DNA of 64,000 bases from Channa striata (Eukaryota; Chordata; Actinopteri; Anabantiformes; Channidae). This document shows, in pieces, positions 28,401 to 42,900 of this stretch. The stretch spans positions 21,219,781 to 21,283,780 of the forward strand of contig CM065178.1 in assembly GCA_033026295.1 (NCBI GenBank). The letters are read 5' to 3'. Position numbers and translations under genes: made by a program. How positions within the stretch are numbered: position 1 is the first letter of the stretch; every line of letters starts with the position of its first letter. Below the pieces are notes generated by a model, which saw only the letters and a list, made by a program, of their open reading frames with translations, did not search any database and was not told where the DNA came from.

Positions 28401-31263
28401 AAAACAACTTCAACTTCAGTCCAATTCAGTTCAGCACTGGCTAATTGAATAATTGTAGGAAAGGAAATACTTAAATAATAACAATAATAAATTATCAGTG
28501 TTTATAAGGGAAGATGGATGTGCAGTTATAGTTATTTAATGTAGGGACCGTGGTAAACAACTCATGGCCCCTTTGTTTGTATCAGTCTATGTTCTCACTT
28601 CATCTGAATGCAGACTACAGTGGGTAGAGACACAAAGTGGCTTTGAACTGTTTTGCCGTACATATCAAAGTCCACAGCAACTATCTCAGTCCAGAAAAAG
28701 TGTTTATTTGGAGTCATCCCAGGCTAAACAATAGAGGACATTTCCAATGAAGCACTCTATTTTTGCAATAGTTGACTTCAAGTCTGCCATTTCCCAAAAG
28801 TGTAAGCCACATGTGATTACTGAAAACACACACAAATGACCCAAAGACTTTGAGTAATAAGAAGCCTTTGATGATGCAGACGCTTCTTTGTTTTCTGCAT
28901 CATTAAGTTTCTTAAAGGGAGGATTTTGTTTTGGCATCAGTCGCTGGTTTGTTTTGTGCCACGGCCTCTCCAGGGACGGCAGGCTGCACCTTCCTACAGG
29001 AGATACAGAGGCTTTATTGTTTGTTGAGGGAAGCTGCAGTACACTCCTCTGTGTCATTTGTGCTTTCTGTTCAGGGTAGGCCTGGGAGGCAGGGATTCCC
29101 TGGGCTGACGGGCCCAGACGGACTCAAGGTCAGAGCTAATATTCACACATGCACCTCTAAAAACACGGTCTTCTTTAACTGAACATTCACTTCTTGATTC
29201 TCTTTTATGATAATGTATCATCTGAATGTGTGTAAATTAGATGTTAATTCTTTGTTACCACAGGGGAACAGGCCTCCAAGCACATTTTGACTGATTTGAA
29301 CTAAAAATGAAAGGCATGAATACGTGTGTGATATGCTAATTGGCTGCTTTGCTGTAGGGCGAAACCGGGATAACTGGTGAGGTCGGGAAGCTTGGAGAGA
29401 GGGTAAAGGCTTTTCTCCCTCTTTCTGCTGACTTCTGTTTGATGCTCGCTGTGTCTGTTTAGTTGGAGCTGAATAGCTGAGCAGCCTATTATATAACTGC
29501 GTAGAACTATGACAAATAAGTGACAGTTAAGACGGCGTGTTTCCTCTCCTCTAGGGAGCCCCTGGTTTTATTGGGCCTGTTGGAGAGTCGGGCATTGCTG
29601 GAGAAAAGGTTAGCACGGTGTCAATTTTTTTACACTCAATCACAGCAAATTCCATGATGTGATGCCATTTTTTTCAGTCCCGCTTGTGATTTTTTTCTCT
29701 AATTGTGGCCTGTGGTTCTGTAGGGAGACCGAGGGAAAACAGGCCTCCCTGGGCCGCCAGGTGAATCAGGGCCGATGGTAAGGAGTAAGTTTGGACCCTG
29801 TCTTTCGTACCAGGGGCATGACATTTTGCATATGTAAGGGATGGGGGGGTGATGTGTTCACAGACACTGATTTAAGTAATTAAACAATAATCACCTTAGA
29901 AATATTGGGCCATCAAGTTTTTAGAAACCTCAGAGCTAATTTATAATTTCATATGTATCATTTCATTGATATTATATCCATCAGGGTCATAATGGAATAC
30001 CTGGAGATACGGGGCCACCTGGACCGCAAGGGATCCCAGTATGTTTTCTGTTTACCTTTCTTTACTTTGTGTGAACCGTGTGACTGCTTATGTTATGTGG
30101 TTCATAACTGGGCCTTGTCTGATGCTTGATAACTGTTTAATTAACAGAAGAGGTGCTTAGGTATGTTAGAAGGATCTATTTTTGACTTGTTGTATCTGTC
30201 ATGGGCAGCATGGCAGTGGAGTGATTAGCACTGCTGCCCCACAGCTAGAAGGTCCCTGGTTCAAATCCCTGGCTGACTGCAGCCTTTCTGCATGAGCATT
30301 TTCCCCGTGCTTGTGTGGATACTCCCATTTCCCTGCCTGTTGTCCCGTGACAGCCTGACCCTGAACGGGATTAGTGATACAGATGATGGATGGATGTATC
30401 AGGCCTCTATGAACCGTCTAAAAAAACAGGCTTTGAGAGATGAAAAATGAAAGAAGTATGAAATGTAGTGGTAAAATTCATTTGTGAGGTACATTTATTT
30501 ATTTTCCCACTGTTAATAGAGATAACCTGAGACCGAGTGCGTTTACATGGACATTAGTAACCGGGTTACTGAAAGAAACCAGCTTTCTCGGGTAATCGGG
30601 GAGCCGTGTTTACATGCTCTTAAGAAACCCAGGACAGGGACGGGGAGAGAATGGAAAGATGCATTCAGCTGATCCACACAAACTCACATGAGTTTTAAAA
30701 GTGACTTATTTAGACTTCTACGAGACGCTGTGTGTAACTTAAATTTTCTGTTTGAACTTGGACGGACTTTCTCCTCGTTGATATTCCGCAACATGCGCAG
30801 TTGGAGGAGAACCATTAGAAACCCAGTTACATGTATAATTGGCACAGGAATCGGCGTTCCCCGACCAAACTCTACCACAGGAACCCACGTTTCCCTAGTT
30901 TGTAAACCGGGTGTCTTGTATACATGTCACATCAGCTTTCCTGAGAAAGTAGACTGTAACCCGGTCACTAATGTCCATGTAAACGCCCTCACTTACTGTC
31001 CCTCATATGTTATTTTCCAACGTTTGTCACAATCAAACTTGTATGTTTCACATAAATTCAGGGGCCTCCTGGTTCACGGGGATTCATTGGCATCAGAGGA
31101 CCGAAAGGCATTAGGGTAAGGAATTGTGTTTTGAAAATGTATAGTGATTATTGTTAATAACCAGTGGTATCCTGCTATTGTTGATTACCAACTACGGACT
31201 TTGACCCTATAAGGTGACAGTTCAGTTAATGGAACAGGTGCAACGACTCTAGGAGAAGGAATG

Positions 31264-31294
<31 letters not shown>

Positions 31295-33952
31295 TGGTGA
31301 ATCACTCTAGTGGACCAACCAGACTGAAATGTCTCAACGGTTATTGAATGGATCACCAAGACATTTTCAGTCCTCATAACTGAACTCATTCCAATACTTC
31401 ACCAGAAACTAAAGATATGTCTACCACCATCAATCGTCTTAGCATTATAACAGGTGTACAACCTGCTCAAAAATAGCATTGTGTTGAATGACAATGGTTA
31501 AGCTGTGAGATGTGAGAATCACCTCAAAGGGAAAACCTCAACAAAGCAGAAAGTAGAAAAAAAGCTAATTGTAATCATAAAAATGTAATCATAAAATGTA
31601 ATCATCTGCCGATTAACACCAAACCAAGGGCTGCTTAGCAACTTGCCACAAAGGGAAAAAAGTACAGCTTTATAAAGGTTTCAATATTCAGCTTGTTCCA
31701 TCTGTATGAAAAGCTGCTAAAGATAAACATTTAATCTGAATGTGTAGTATTAGGCATATGAATGTTATGCAGTTTGATGCAGTTTGTTCCAACGTCTTTC
31801 TACATACAGTAAAACCGCCTTAGTTAGTTGCCGTGCGTTGAACCACATGTGCTCCTGTGAACTCATGAAAATCTCAGGGTTTTACTGCTTTTACCTTTAT
31901 CGTATTTTGTAAAGTGGCTTTGCACAGCAGGATCACTGGAATGCATAAATAATAGATCGAACATGAATAAGTTGTATAATCAAGCCATTTAATTATCTCG
32001 GCTGGTTTAACGTGGCTCTCCTGATATCACAAGCAGTCTCACATGTAATTATAATATTTTGCTAAGAAAAGGGTTTAGAGGATAGAATTATGAAAACTTT
32101 ATTTTTCCGTGACTTGGATGGATTTCTGAAATCATAAAATACAGTGTTACAACATTTAGCCATGTTGATTTCAATTGGCTTTTTTTTTTTTTATTGCCAA
32201 AAAAATACAAAGAGTTCCATGTAAAAATATAAACAGATCTCTACAAAGTAATTTAAATTCATTAAAAGTTGAAACCGAACATTAGAGATTGTGATAAATA
32301 CTCAGGCCCTATGAAGTAACTCATTTAAAACTTCCTGGTTCAGCCAATTGTTTTAGAAGTCACACAGTTGAAGTGAGAATCAGGTGAAGTTAGTGTTTGA
32401 TTCATTTTGATTAATTTAAAAAGATCAATGTTCACTTTGACGTGGAGGAGTTTGTTTGTACGGTTTTGTCAAAGTTTAATTAAATTAACCATAATTTAAT
32501 GTTCACAGCAAATCAAAAGGCCCTGTAAACATGTTTTATGCTCTATCATTACATTTAATTTGTCATACATCATCCCTGTCATGGAGCTAAATCTCTGACA
32601 CCCTCAGTGGAAACTTCCTGTCTTGCACGTATCATGTTGGGGTGTTTTTGTTCTGATCACTTTTGTGCGAGATGCTCACATGAACAACCAGTAGTGCAGT
32701 GACAGTGAAGGGTTGGGTTCCATCCTGAGGGAAAGGATGAGTCAGCTACGGGATTCGTGACCTTTCCCCAAGGCTTCTCTACAATAACCCCAGTGTGCAG
32801 GCAGCACCGCTGTTTGTGATCGTGGAAAGATGGAGACAAAGTCTACACAGTGGGGACTGGGCACAGTGTGCAGCCAGTTCAGATGCCAAGCATTTGCAAA
32901 ATAGCCACAATCTCTGATGGCGTCTTTCCAGTGTGGGCTAAACCCTATTACACTGTTAAAGCCATTGGAATTGCCTCCCAGGCTCCACTAAAGGCACGAC
33001 ACAATGGGAGATTAAGTTCCTATATTGATTGACTTAATATGTTAAACGTCTTGCGCCTCAGGTTCGTCGAAAGCCGAGCTATCCAAAGCTAGTCATCACT
33101 GACAACTTTCTTTCTGTAGGGTCCGAGGGGTCCTGATGGCCCAGTGGGGGACAAAGGCTCCGCTGGAGTAGAGGTGAGCATATCGTCAAAGGGTCAACTA
33201 TAGTTGTCTAGCCGTAAGCATCCTGCACATATCACGTATGTCCCATGGGAAGCGACAAAAGAAAAAATGTTTCTTAAAAGTGGCAAAAAATCATAGGAAC
33301 TTTTAGCAACGGCTTTGTTCTGCAAACTGTAATTATTAACTATTTTTAACATCTAAAGGTTTTTCAGAGGACACACTGTTAACTACAAATCTGACAACAG
33401 AAGCGTGAATCAAAGAATCCAACACATTGATGTTGCTGTTGGTGCTCGGCAGCAGGGAGCATTTCAACTCTGGGGGATTTTAGAAGCTCAGTTAACTGAG
33501 TTGAATGTTTCCTTTGCAGGGTCCTGATGGTCCACCAGGAAAAGCGGGCTTCCCCGGGGAGGTGGTAAGAAAAATTAGGCTTTGCTTTTTATCCATAACA
33601 GTAATGACATTATTAGTAGTATTAGAAGTACCTGTGGTCTCTCAGAGTTGTGGAACGTCTACAATAAGTTTCCGTGTGCCAGATATTGCATACAATACAA
33701 GATCAATACATAACTAATAACTGAGCAACAGTTTATCAAGGTGATAACTGAGCTGTTGTTTAAGTTCTTTACTGCTTACGCTTTGGATTACAGCCTGCGA
33801 CTTTTATAAAGGGAAGTAAAGGGACGTTACAGTGGACTTTATTAGTAACAACAGTGTAACTCCACATTACCTGTGGATACATATTCATTGTCCCTCGATA
33901 ACAAGAAACAACTGTGTGTTTTCCGTGCTGTGAGGCAATAACAGTAAAAGCC

Positions 33953-33996
<44 letters not shown>

Positions 33997-36900
33997 TTTC
34001 TCCAGAGTTCTTTGTTACCTGTTGTTATATAGTAGCTACAACAATTGGGGCTGTAATTTAGTGGAGCTTCTTATCCTCAGTTACACTGTAAGTAATTACA
34101 CATTTCATGTAATTAATAAGTACTCCTTACCTACAAAATGTAAAAAAAAAAAAAAAAAATTGCAGGTAACAATTTTTATTTACATCTTTTTACCCTGTTA
34201 TTCCTCAAAGTTTATTATTATCATTATTATTATTATTGAGTAACAATGAATGTGTATCCATAGGTACAATGTTGTTATTCAGATGTCTCCTACTAACCCT
34301 GTAATCTTGTGTTACTTAATAGAACAGGTAATTTGAACGCCTTATATAAGGTTCTCAAAACACATATTTTGTAACTTATTACTTCTTGAATATAAATTTT
34401 CCACACAGAACTGAACCATACTCTGACATGAAGTAGAGCGAACAGCTCGACGTGAACCTGTGTCACATTTGGACTGTTGGTTTATCCGTCTGTTTCGGTT
34501 GTTTTGCTGCAGGGAAGGCTTGGTGAGCCAGGTGAAGCTGGGCCTAAGGGATTTCCAGTAAGTGATTGGGGCTAACAGAGTTCTCTTTTAGGTCAGTCTT
34601 GATTTTTGGGGCGCACACATTTTGGGGAACAGTAGTGGATAAGAGAAGCTTGTGTGGTGCCCTGTTTGTCTTTTCGGTGCCGTAGTATTTTCAGCATGTG
34701 AACGAATACCAGCAGTGTTGGCTATAATTGGCTGTATTAATTGCAGGGTGTTCAAGGCCCCTCAGGACCTCCAGGAGCCAAAGGAATAGCAGGAGAACCA
34801 GTGAGTTGTTTATTTGCCAACTTCTATATGCCCCGTTGTGGATCCATGTTTGAAAATAAATCCTCTGCACTTTTTATTCCATCACCAAATTTGAAAGTCA
34901 GTCATTAAAAGAGGATATAGAGAGAAATGATTGTGTCTCATTATCTATAATATCCCATGGTTCCCCAGCACCTACTGTGCACCCATCGTCTTGTCTGCGT
35001 ATAAAAAATTCTCAGAGTTTTCACCTTGACACCTTTTTATTCGGGGCTTCCTAGAAACACATCTCCTGTTTGAAAAGCCCTGAACAACCTCATTCTGGTT
35101 TTCTCATTCTGCCAGACACAAGCAGAGAAGAGTCTTAGACAATTTGATTTACACCATCTCCTTCCTGGAGAGGCAGCTTTATTGTAGCCTGAATGTGTCT
35201 CTATAACAGCAGGCCTGCTTCCATCACTTACAGAAGCTTTGGCTCAGTGTTTTGAAGGCTCTTAGCCCCGCAGATTAACTTATCTCCTCAAATCCACACT
35301 TCCTGCCTGGTTTTTATTTCTCTTCACATTTTTGTTCTCCTTTGTTGTCACTTTCAGGGGTGTTTTTGTTTCCAAGATTAGACAATGCTTTTAACCTTTT
35401 TATTGATGCCCTTGCGTTTTTGCTGCAGGGACCCACGGGGCCACCAGGAACAACCGGGCCACTGGGGGAGATGGGGCCAATAGTGAGTTTGATCACACTG
35501 CTGGCGTAAGAACTCCCGCTGACTTTTACATGAGCACTGAATGCTAAAGGCTGTCACTGTTTCTGGCAGGGGCTGCCAGGGAAGGCTGGAGACGGAGGGC
35601 CACCGGGTGAACCTGGAGAAAAGGTGAAGATGTGTATGCCGTGTTTTCATAGATTTTTGAAGTATTTATTTGATTGATGTGTACCCACGTTTTACATATT
35701 CAGAACTGATAATATAAAATGTTATAATTCTTTGCTGCTCCAAATGGCTCCTGCTCTATGAATTCGTAATTGTGACTCAATCCTGAGAACTGACCTTAAT
35801 TTAGGTTAATATAGTAATTGTTGATCAAAAATGTATTTTTATGTGTGGCGTTATGCACATTACTGCACAATAATAACCTCTGTCAAATCTTAAATGCTTT
35901 GCTCTGTGGATACTGCTTTTTTTTCTGCTTTCTTGCTTCTCCTGACTGGCGTGTTACAGTGTGCCACAGACAATTGGAAAATTAGTATTGGGCTCAGTTT
36001 TGTCTCCAGTCAGATTGCAGTTTGGATTATCTGGTGGGAAGCAGGGAGGGAATATAGAATTATATCAAACTACTGTTATCCACCCACACAGGTATCTAGG
36101 TTAAGAGACTTTATGGATTTTTAATGTTGATACATAAACCTAGATGACTGACTAAAAGTGTCCAAATTACAAATTCGTTGTCCCAGCGCTAACAACCTAG
36201 TCATGAACTCAGCAGCTGTACTAGAACAAAACATACAATCAAATCACCAGCGACAGTTTTCTTATTGGCTGATGTTTCTGTACAGCTGAGAAATGTTATT
36301 ATGCACCTGTGTGGATAGTTAAAATAAGCTACATTATATTATAACCATGAATAATTTAATTGCTTGCAGAACATTTTCTCCACACTCTCCATGTCCATTA
36401 TCATAATCAGAAGGGAGGCGCAAAGATGATTGCACATTACTTTCATTATTGAGTAGATGTACATGTATATGTACATCTGCAGGGATACTCACACAACAGA
36501 TCAAACACATCACTGAAAACTGAAACGTTGTGTCTTCTCCCCTCTTCACAGGGTGATGTCGGTCTTCCTGGCAACTGCGGGGAGCAGGGTTTGATTGGCG
36601 AGAGAGTGAGTGTATTTTTTTTTTTATGGTCTTATTACTTAATCAGTAATGGTTGCAGCATGGTTCTGTTTAACCGGAACAGTAATCGCAGGAAGCAGAA
36701 ACAGGTAGTGTCGAAAGCAAAACAGTCATTCTGGAAACAGATTTACCACATGATTGATACAGATGCTTAAAACATGACAATCTGAGAAATTACACATAAG
36801 TTCAAACAAAACGTTTCAAATCCCTCCAAACAGCCAACATTTGCTTTCATAAGAGCTTTGCACAATCTTGGGATTCTCTCAGCCTGACTTAGACTTTTGC

Positions 36901-39900
36901 CTTGTACGTCACTTGTAAGCCGCTGTGGTTAAAAGCGTCTGCCAAATGACTAAATGTAAAACGTAAATGCTTTGTGAGGACGTCCGACACACAAAGCGAT
37001 AAGCACTTTCTGCTGCTTTTCCTCCATTCTTCATTACAAAGAGTTTCAGGGGGATTTGGTAATATTTCTGTTCCAGACTGACATGTCCCAAGTGATGTCA
37101 TTAGAAAAAAATCCACTTTTTAACTCTTAACAAGGTAAACGTGCTCTAGGTGACCTCACTTCTTGAAGAAGTTCCATGTGTTGATGTCTTCAGATTAATC
37201 TACAATGTAGAAGTAATGGAACCAAGGCATGTCCAAACCGTTGACTGATACTTTACTATTATGATTTGTTTTTCAGGGTGAGCCCGGCATTGATGGGGAG
37301 GCTGGATTAAGTGGACCTGATGGAGCCAAGGCAAGTATGAAAATAACATACTGTGAATTGAAAAGACAGATTTAAGAAGTGATGTTAAATTTGTAACGGT
37401 AAAGCCCAGAGTACGTCAAAACCTTGACAAGCAACCAATACTTTGTCCTTGTAACACTGGTTCTCTCCTGGAGCTGTACGTCAGCGAACCCGCTGAACCT
37501 CCCCGTTTACTGTAGCAGCTTACGGTAATTAGAGCCCGACAAATGTTGTTTGTCAGATATCTGCCTTTGTACAGTTCGAGCTGCATTGTGTCGACGCTTA
37601 GTGAAAACAGATAGCAGGGCTATTTTTAAGGGCTCTAGTATCTGGCAAGTACGTTGACAGAAAAAAAGGGAGGAACAAAAAAGCCTGAACGTTCAGCCGA
37701 GCCAAATGGCTGGAAGCGTGGCTGACAGACCTACAAACGGCTTTCAGATCAGAGGTGGCGGTGAAAAGGGATCAGAGACCGCCGACCACCAGGTTAACCC
37801 AAGACTCTCCTAAACTACTTGAAAACACTGTTGGCCGCATTGCAGCTCCTGGATGGAAAACAGCAGCTCATGAGGGATTTGCAGGTTATGATGTTAATTA
37901 TAAGAGGAAATAAATTGTCATGGTTCATTATCAAAATATGAACTTGAACTGTAACAAAAAAGCCTGGAGATTCTGCTCACATGTACCTTCCATAACACAG
38001 CATGTTGTGGAAGGTACATGTGCTCTGGTCATCACATCAAGGATGAAGCTAGATTGTGACATTAAATTATATATGAAGCAATAAACCCAAGTCTTTCTCC
38101 ATTTTATTTTTAAATAAACACGCAATTTCTATTTTCAGGCATCAATGAATGTTGTTTGTGCAAAAAGTTGAAACCCTTCTTACATCTGTAAAGCTGGCTG
38201 TTCCTAAGAGAAGGAGAAGCACCTTATGTAGAGATAAGAAAATAAGACAGAAGCTTATTTTCTGCTTACAAGTGTTGTTTTTTTTTTTTTTTTATATCTC
38301 AGTCAGTTTGGGGAGTGATGGGAGAGATGAATCCCAATCAACACACTTTTATACAAACAAAAATGCTGAGATAAAGAAATGGGGGAAAATAACACTTATT
38401 CTAACTCAACCACTTTGGATTTTACACAATATTATTTATTTTAAACATAGTGTTTTTTACTGCGGGTCTAAGAATATGTGCAACTCTTTTGTGGAGTTTC
38501 TCAGAGTTTAGTTTTCAGTGAGGTCTTACATTTACATGCTTTCATAGGCAGGTCATTAATCATTAGTGTTTTAATCTTTTCTTGCTTGGAAGGTCCTTGT
38601 TATACCGTTCCTTTAAATGCCTTTAATGCTGGCGGACACCTTGTCCCTCTTACAGAAAGAAGTGCCAGCTACACGCCATCTTTTAGTGCTGCCGCTCGAG
38701 TGCGGTCCTTGTGATCCGCTGTTATAATTTAAAGATTGAATGTACAGCTGAGGCTTGGCCTACTTTTCCGTGACAGGTGATGCTCTGCGAGAGTGTGTAT
38801 CTTGAAAAACATGTCAAATTGTGACAGTCTGTTTTCCCTTCTTATGAATATTTTTCAAATTAAAGTCTGTTGCATCTCACCAATACACTAAATAAATCAT
38901 GTTGTCATTCTGGCTAAACTACTGGAACTTTTTACACGCCGCTCTCTGTCTGTGTAGAAATTGCAGCAAGCTCAGAATCGAGACTTTTCATAGTTAGAGC
39001 TACAGTCTCCTGTCCTTCCTTCATGGTGTTGGTGACTGGAAATTTTATTTATAACGTGCTAAGCTTCTAATGATCAAGCAAGACGTGCCATCGTTGGATC
39101 TAGTCTCACTTTTTATTTGTTTAAATTGAAAACTGTAGGTTAACAGGTTTTTGTTTATGGCCCAGAAGATTTGCTGTCATTTGCACTTATTGTAAAGTGA
39201 TTGAACTTTCACCTCATTATTACTGTTCACAGGGTGAAAAGGGCGATGACGGTTCCGAGGGTGCCAAAGGAGAAAAGGGTGATGTGGGCCTGAAAGGAAA
39301 GGAAGGATCCTGGGGCCTCCCGGACTGGTGGGTGTGAGGGTGAGTGTCCCAGTCGTTGGCTCCGTATTTCATTGGAAAGAAATTCAAAGACGGCCTCTGT
39401 TCCATTTACCCCTGTGTTCAATTTCCTTTTCCCAGGGTCAGGAGGGTAAACCTGGGAGAATAGGTGAAACAGGAAAACCAGGAGTTCAGGTTTGTCAGGT
39501 CACTGGCGTGGGGCGAAAATACACCTTTTATTTGTAGACGCCTGTGTGTTTCCTCTCTTGTACAAGGAGTTGAAGAGTTCTCTGCTATAGTAGCAAACAA
39601 ACAGTAAGGTCAGTCACCTCCATATGCATGACACCGGAGGCGCTTGTCAGAGACCTTCACTATTAAATATTTGATTCGTCAGACTAGCTGCACGACTGTT
39701 CAGGGGAAGATTGCACTCTCGCTCGATGCCTGACGTTTAATGTCTGTTCTCCAGGGGAGCAAGGGTCACCAAGGTCACCTGGGTGAGACTGGGCCAATCG
39801 GTAAGCAGGGACAGATGGGGTTTGTTGGACAGAAGGGAGCAAGAGGAACTATTGGCCCAGTGGTAAGTTCTTCACAGACGGACTGAAGGGCCTAAAAGTT

Positions 39901-42900
39901 ATTGGATGTTGTTAAAATATATAAGACTTTTCCTAGGGTGCTCCAGGGAGAATCGGCCAGCAAGGACAGCCAGGCATAGCAGGTTACGAGGTAAGCACGT
40001 CTACGCTAACGATGATGGAATAAAACATTATACAACACATCCATGAAACTTCCAAAACAATAGTCTTCACTCTTTATTTCTATTAGTAAGTTTTTATTTG
40101 TATATGTAAATGTGTGTACGGCCGGCACAACATCGGACACATGTGAGAAAGCCTTTTACCAGGTGCCGTTGTTAAGATGTTAAAACACAGCTGTGTTCAG
40201 AAAGCTTTTTTGGGGTCTGCGATGTTCGGCTCTTTTTCCTCATATTCCATTTCCAAATGTTTGCCGAGAAATGCTAAACACGTCTGTTCGCACACCCTGA
40301 CTCGTGCTTAAAAAGACTGCATTGCTTTTTGAAAGGGATCCCATCAAGGTTTATGGTTGATTATTACTGAATGACACTCTTAACCAGGCTTGTGGTTTTC
40401 TGGCGTTGCTAAATTACAGGCTGAATGTCTTTGGTTGGTGTTTTTGTGCTCTCTGTTACGCCCACAGTCGGGGAAACCTTTGACAACAGACTTTATTTCA
40501 TGTACAGGGATAAAAACACTGCAGTTCTGCACCAGAATAAGCAATAACAAATTCAGAATAAGATTGGGCTGAGAAATTGATTTTTGCAGATTTAAGACTC
40601 AAGTAGAATTGCTTTTTTTTTTTTTTTTTTTTTTTTGAAATGTAAGCCTGACCTGACTGATGAATCATAAAACTCCATTTTTTTATTTTTTTTGTAGCGA
40701 TAGAAGGCGAAGGCGTGATTGATGACACTGTTACAGAAGTTTTATCCTCCATTGTTTCTTTACACTAGAAACACAGAATTTCACAGTGAATCAGATCGAT
40801 TGCTTTTTCTTGTCATAGGGTCACACAGGACAGCAGGGCCCAATGGGACCCCCTGGACCAAAAGGTGAAAAGGTACATTCCCAAACATACTTGCCGTTAT
40901 ATAGCTGCATGCAGTTTGTTTGTACCTAATGAGCTTTGGGGGGCTGTATTGGTCAAATTATTAAAAAATGTAAAACAGTGGAGCAGCACGTTGCTTTTGA
41001 GTGCATGATTAGGTTTTTAGTGCACTGAGACATAAGTTGTGTCCCACTTAGTCCTTCTTTTGTCAGTCAAGTTGTCCTTGCAGTGTTTCTATAGCCATCC
41101 CTAAATTGATCAATGATATGAACTAGGACACATCAATTAAATAAGAGCTGTCAAATGTATTTAATTATCCAAGCACCTGGACTCTTCAACTCATAATTTT
41201 GTGGATATTAGTAGCACAATTTGTGTTTACACAGCAGCAGCCCACAATAAAATACACTGCACCTGGGTTTAGTGAAATGCTAATTTGTGTTTTTTTAGTC
41301 TCTGTACAAGAGCCATCTGGATGTAGATATTTATTAATTTCTCTTTGCCAGCGTCATCACAATTTCGGCCACGCTCGCTCTCTAATTAAATGAATGTCAC
41401 ACTATTGCAAAGGTCGTTAGAAAATTTGCGATTGTCAGTTGAGAGACCGTGTAGACATGATGCAGAGAAATACATACCTGTATTATAGTTAGATTAAAAA
41501 CACTCCTGGTGCAGTATGTTGGTTTTCATCAATGCAAATAAAAGTTATGCTCAGCCCCTGGCCATCACTAATCCTCCCACTTTAAGATGATCTTTGTAGC
41601 TCTTTTATTTATTTCATTTGTCATATGCACAACATATGACCATTAAACCCATGCACACATCCGTGGTTATTGTTTAATGAATCCCATAAAGACCTTGAAA
41701 CAGACATTGCCATCCATTATTGTGAAATGGAATAATTCTGGGAAATGGCGCATGCAATGATTGGCTATTCATATAAAGAGAGGCAGGCAATGCCTTTCTA
41801 TTGTTCTACGCGTTCAAACAAAACATGAATTGATTTTGCACAGACCATTGACTCTAAAGGAAATGCCATGGATTGTTGCTGTTTGTCTGTTTCTATATTG
41901 CTCGTTTAGGGTGAACAGGGGGACAAAAGCAAAGCAGAAGGTCCTCCGGGTCCCCAAGGTGACAGAGTGAGTTTCTTACACGAACCAGCTCTTCCTGTGT
42001 TGTTTGTCAGTGTTATTCCGGGTTGTTTAATGTGTTTGCAATGTGGATCCAGGGTCCTCCTGGAGTCAGGGGAGACAGAGGAGAGCCAGGTGATCCCGGG
42101 CACTTTGTAAGTGGGAAGATAAAGAAAACACATTATCTATTTGTGCTTTTTTAAAAATGAACTGTCAGTTAGGCTTAAGTGACGTCCTAAACATTGAAAT
42201 TGACATGTGTTCCAGGGTCAAATAGGTTTTGAAGGAAAGAGAGGTGCAGCTGGTGCTCAAGGCCATCCTGTAAGTCCCCCCTTTTCTGTTTTTGAATAAA
42301 GAACACTGATTTGAAGACATTATCCGGACACGATCAGTGGAATTCAAACCGTAGCAACATTAATGATCATTTCAGGGACACCCTGGACCAAAGGGACAAC
42401 CAGGCCTGAAAGGATCCAAAGGTGAACAAGTAAGGACATCACATATAGTGGCATGATTTTGTTGTATGAGATAAAGATAACTTTATGTTATATATTGTTG
42501 GACTGTATTTTGTGTCATGCATGTCAGAATTATGCAACATGAAGTCTTTTATACTCTAGGGTCAGAAAGGAAAAACGGGGGCAACAGGTGGGTCTGGAAC
42601 CAAAGGACCACCAGTGAGTTGGATGCATTTCTTGTCTTAGAATATAATGGCACTTTACATTGGTTTAAAGATTTTTCAGGACCAGGCCCCAAGGTTTGAC
42701 ATAAAGATCTGATTGCTTTCGGTAAGGGTCCAGAGGGTCCTTCTGGCCCACGGGGAGTCGTGGGCAGGGAGGGACATGAGGGACTACCTGGAATGGATGG
42801 ACTGCCTGGTAAAGATGGAAATACAGGAGTCAAGGTGCGAACTGTCAGTGTTGGTGCCCATTTCACTGAGAGAAGAGAGTAGCAGCTGTATTAAATTTAT

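Noticed and set aside
30688..31119. 143-codon open reading frame on the + strand
   Set aside because: It lies mostly inside the MITE, crosses its right inverted repeat and runs into col27a1 exon 25 in another frame; it has no protein motif.
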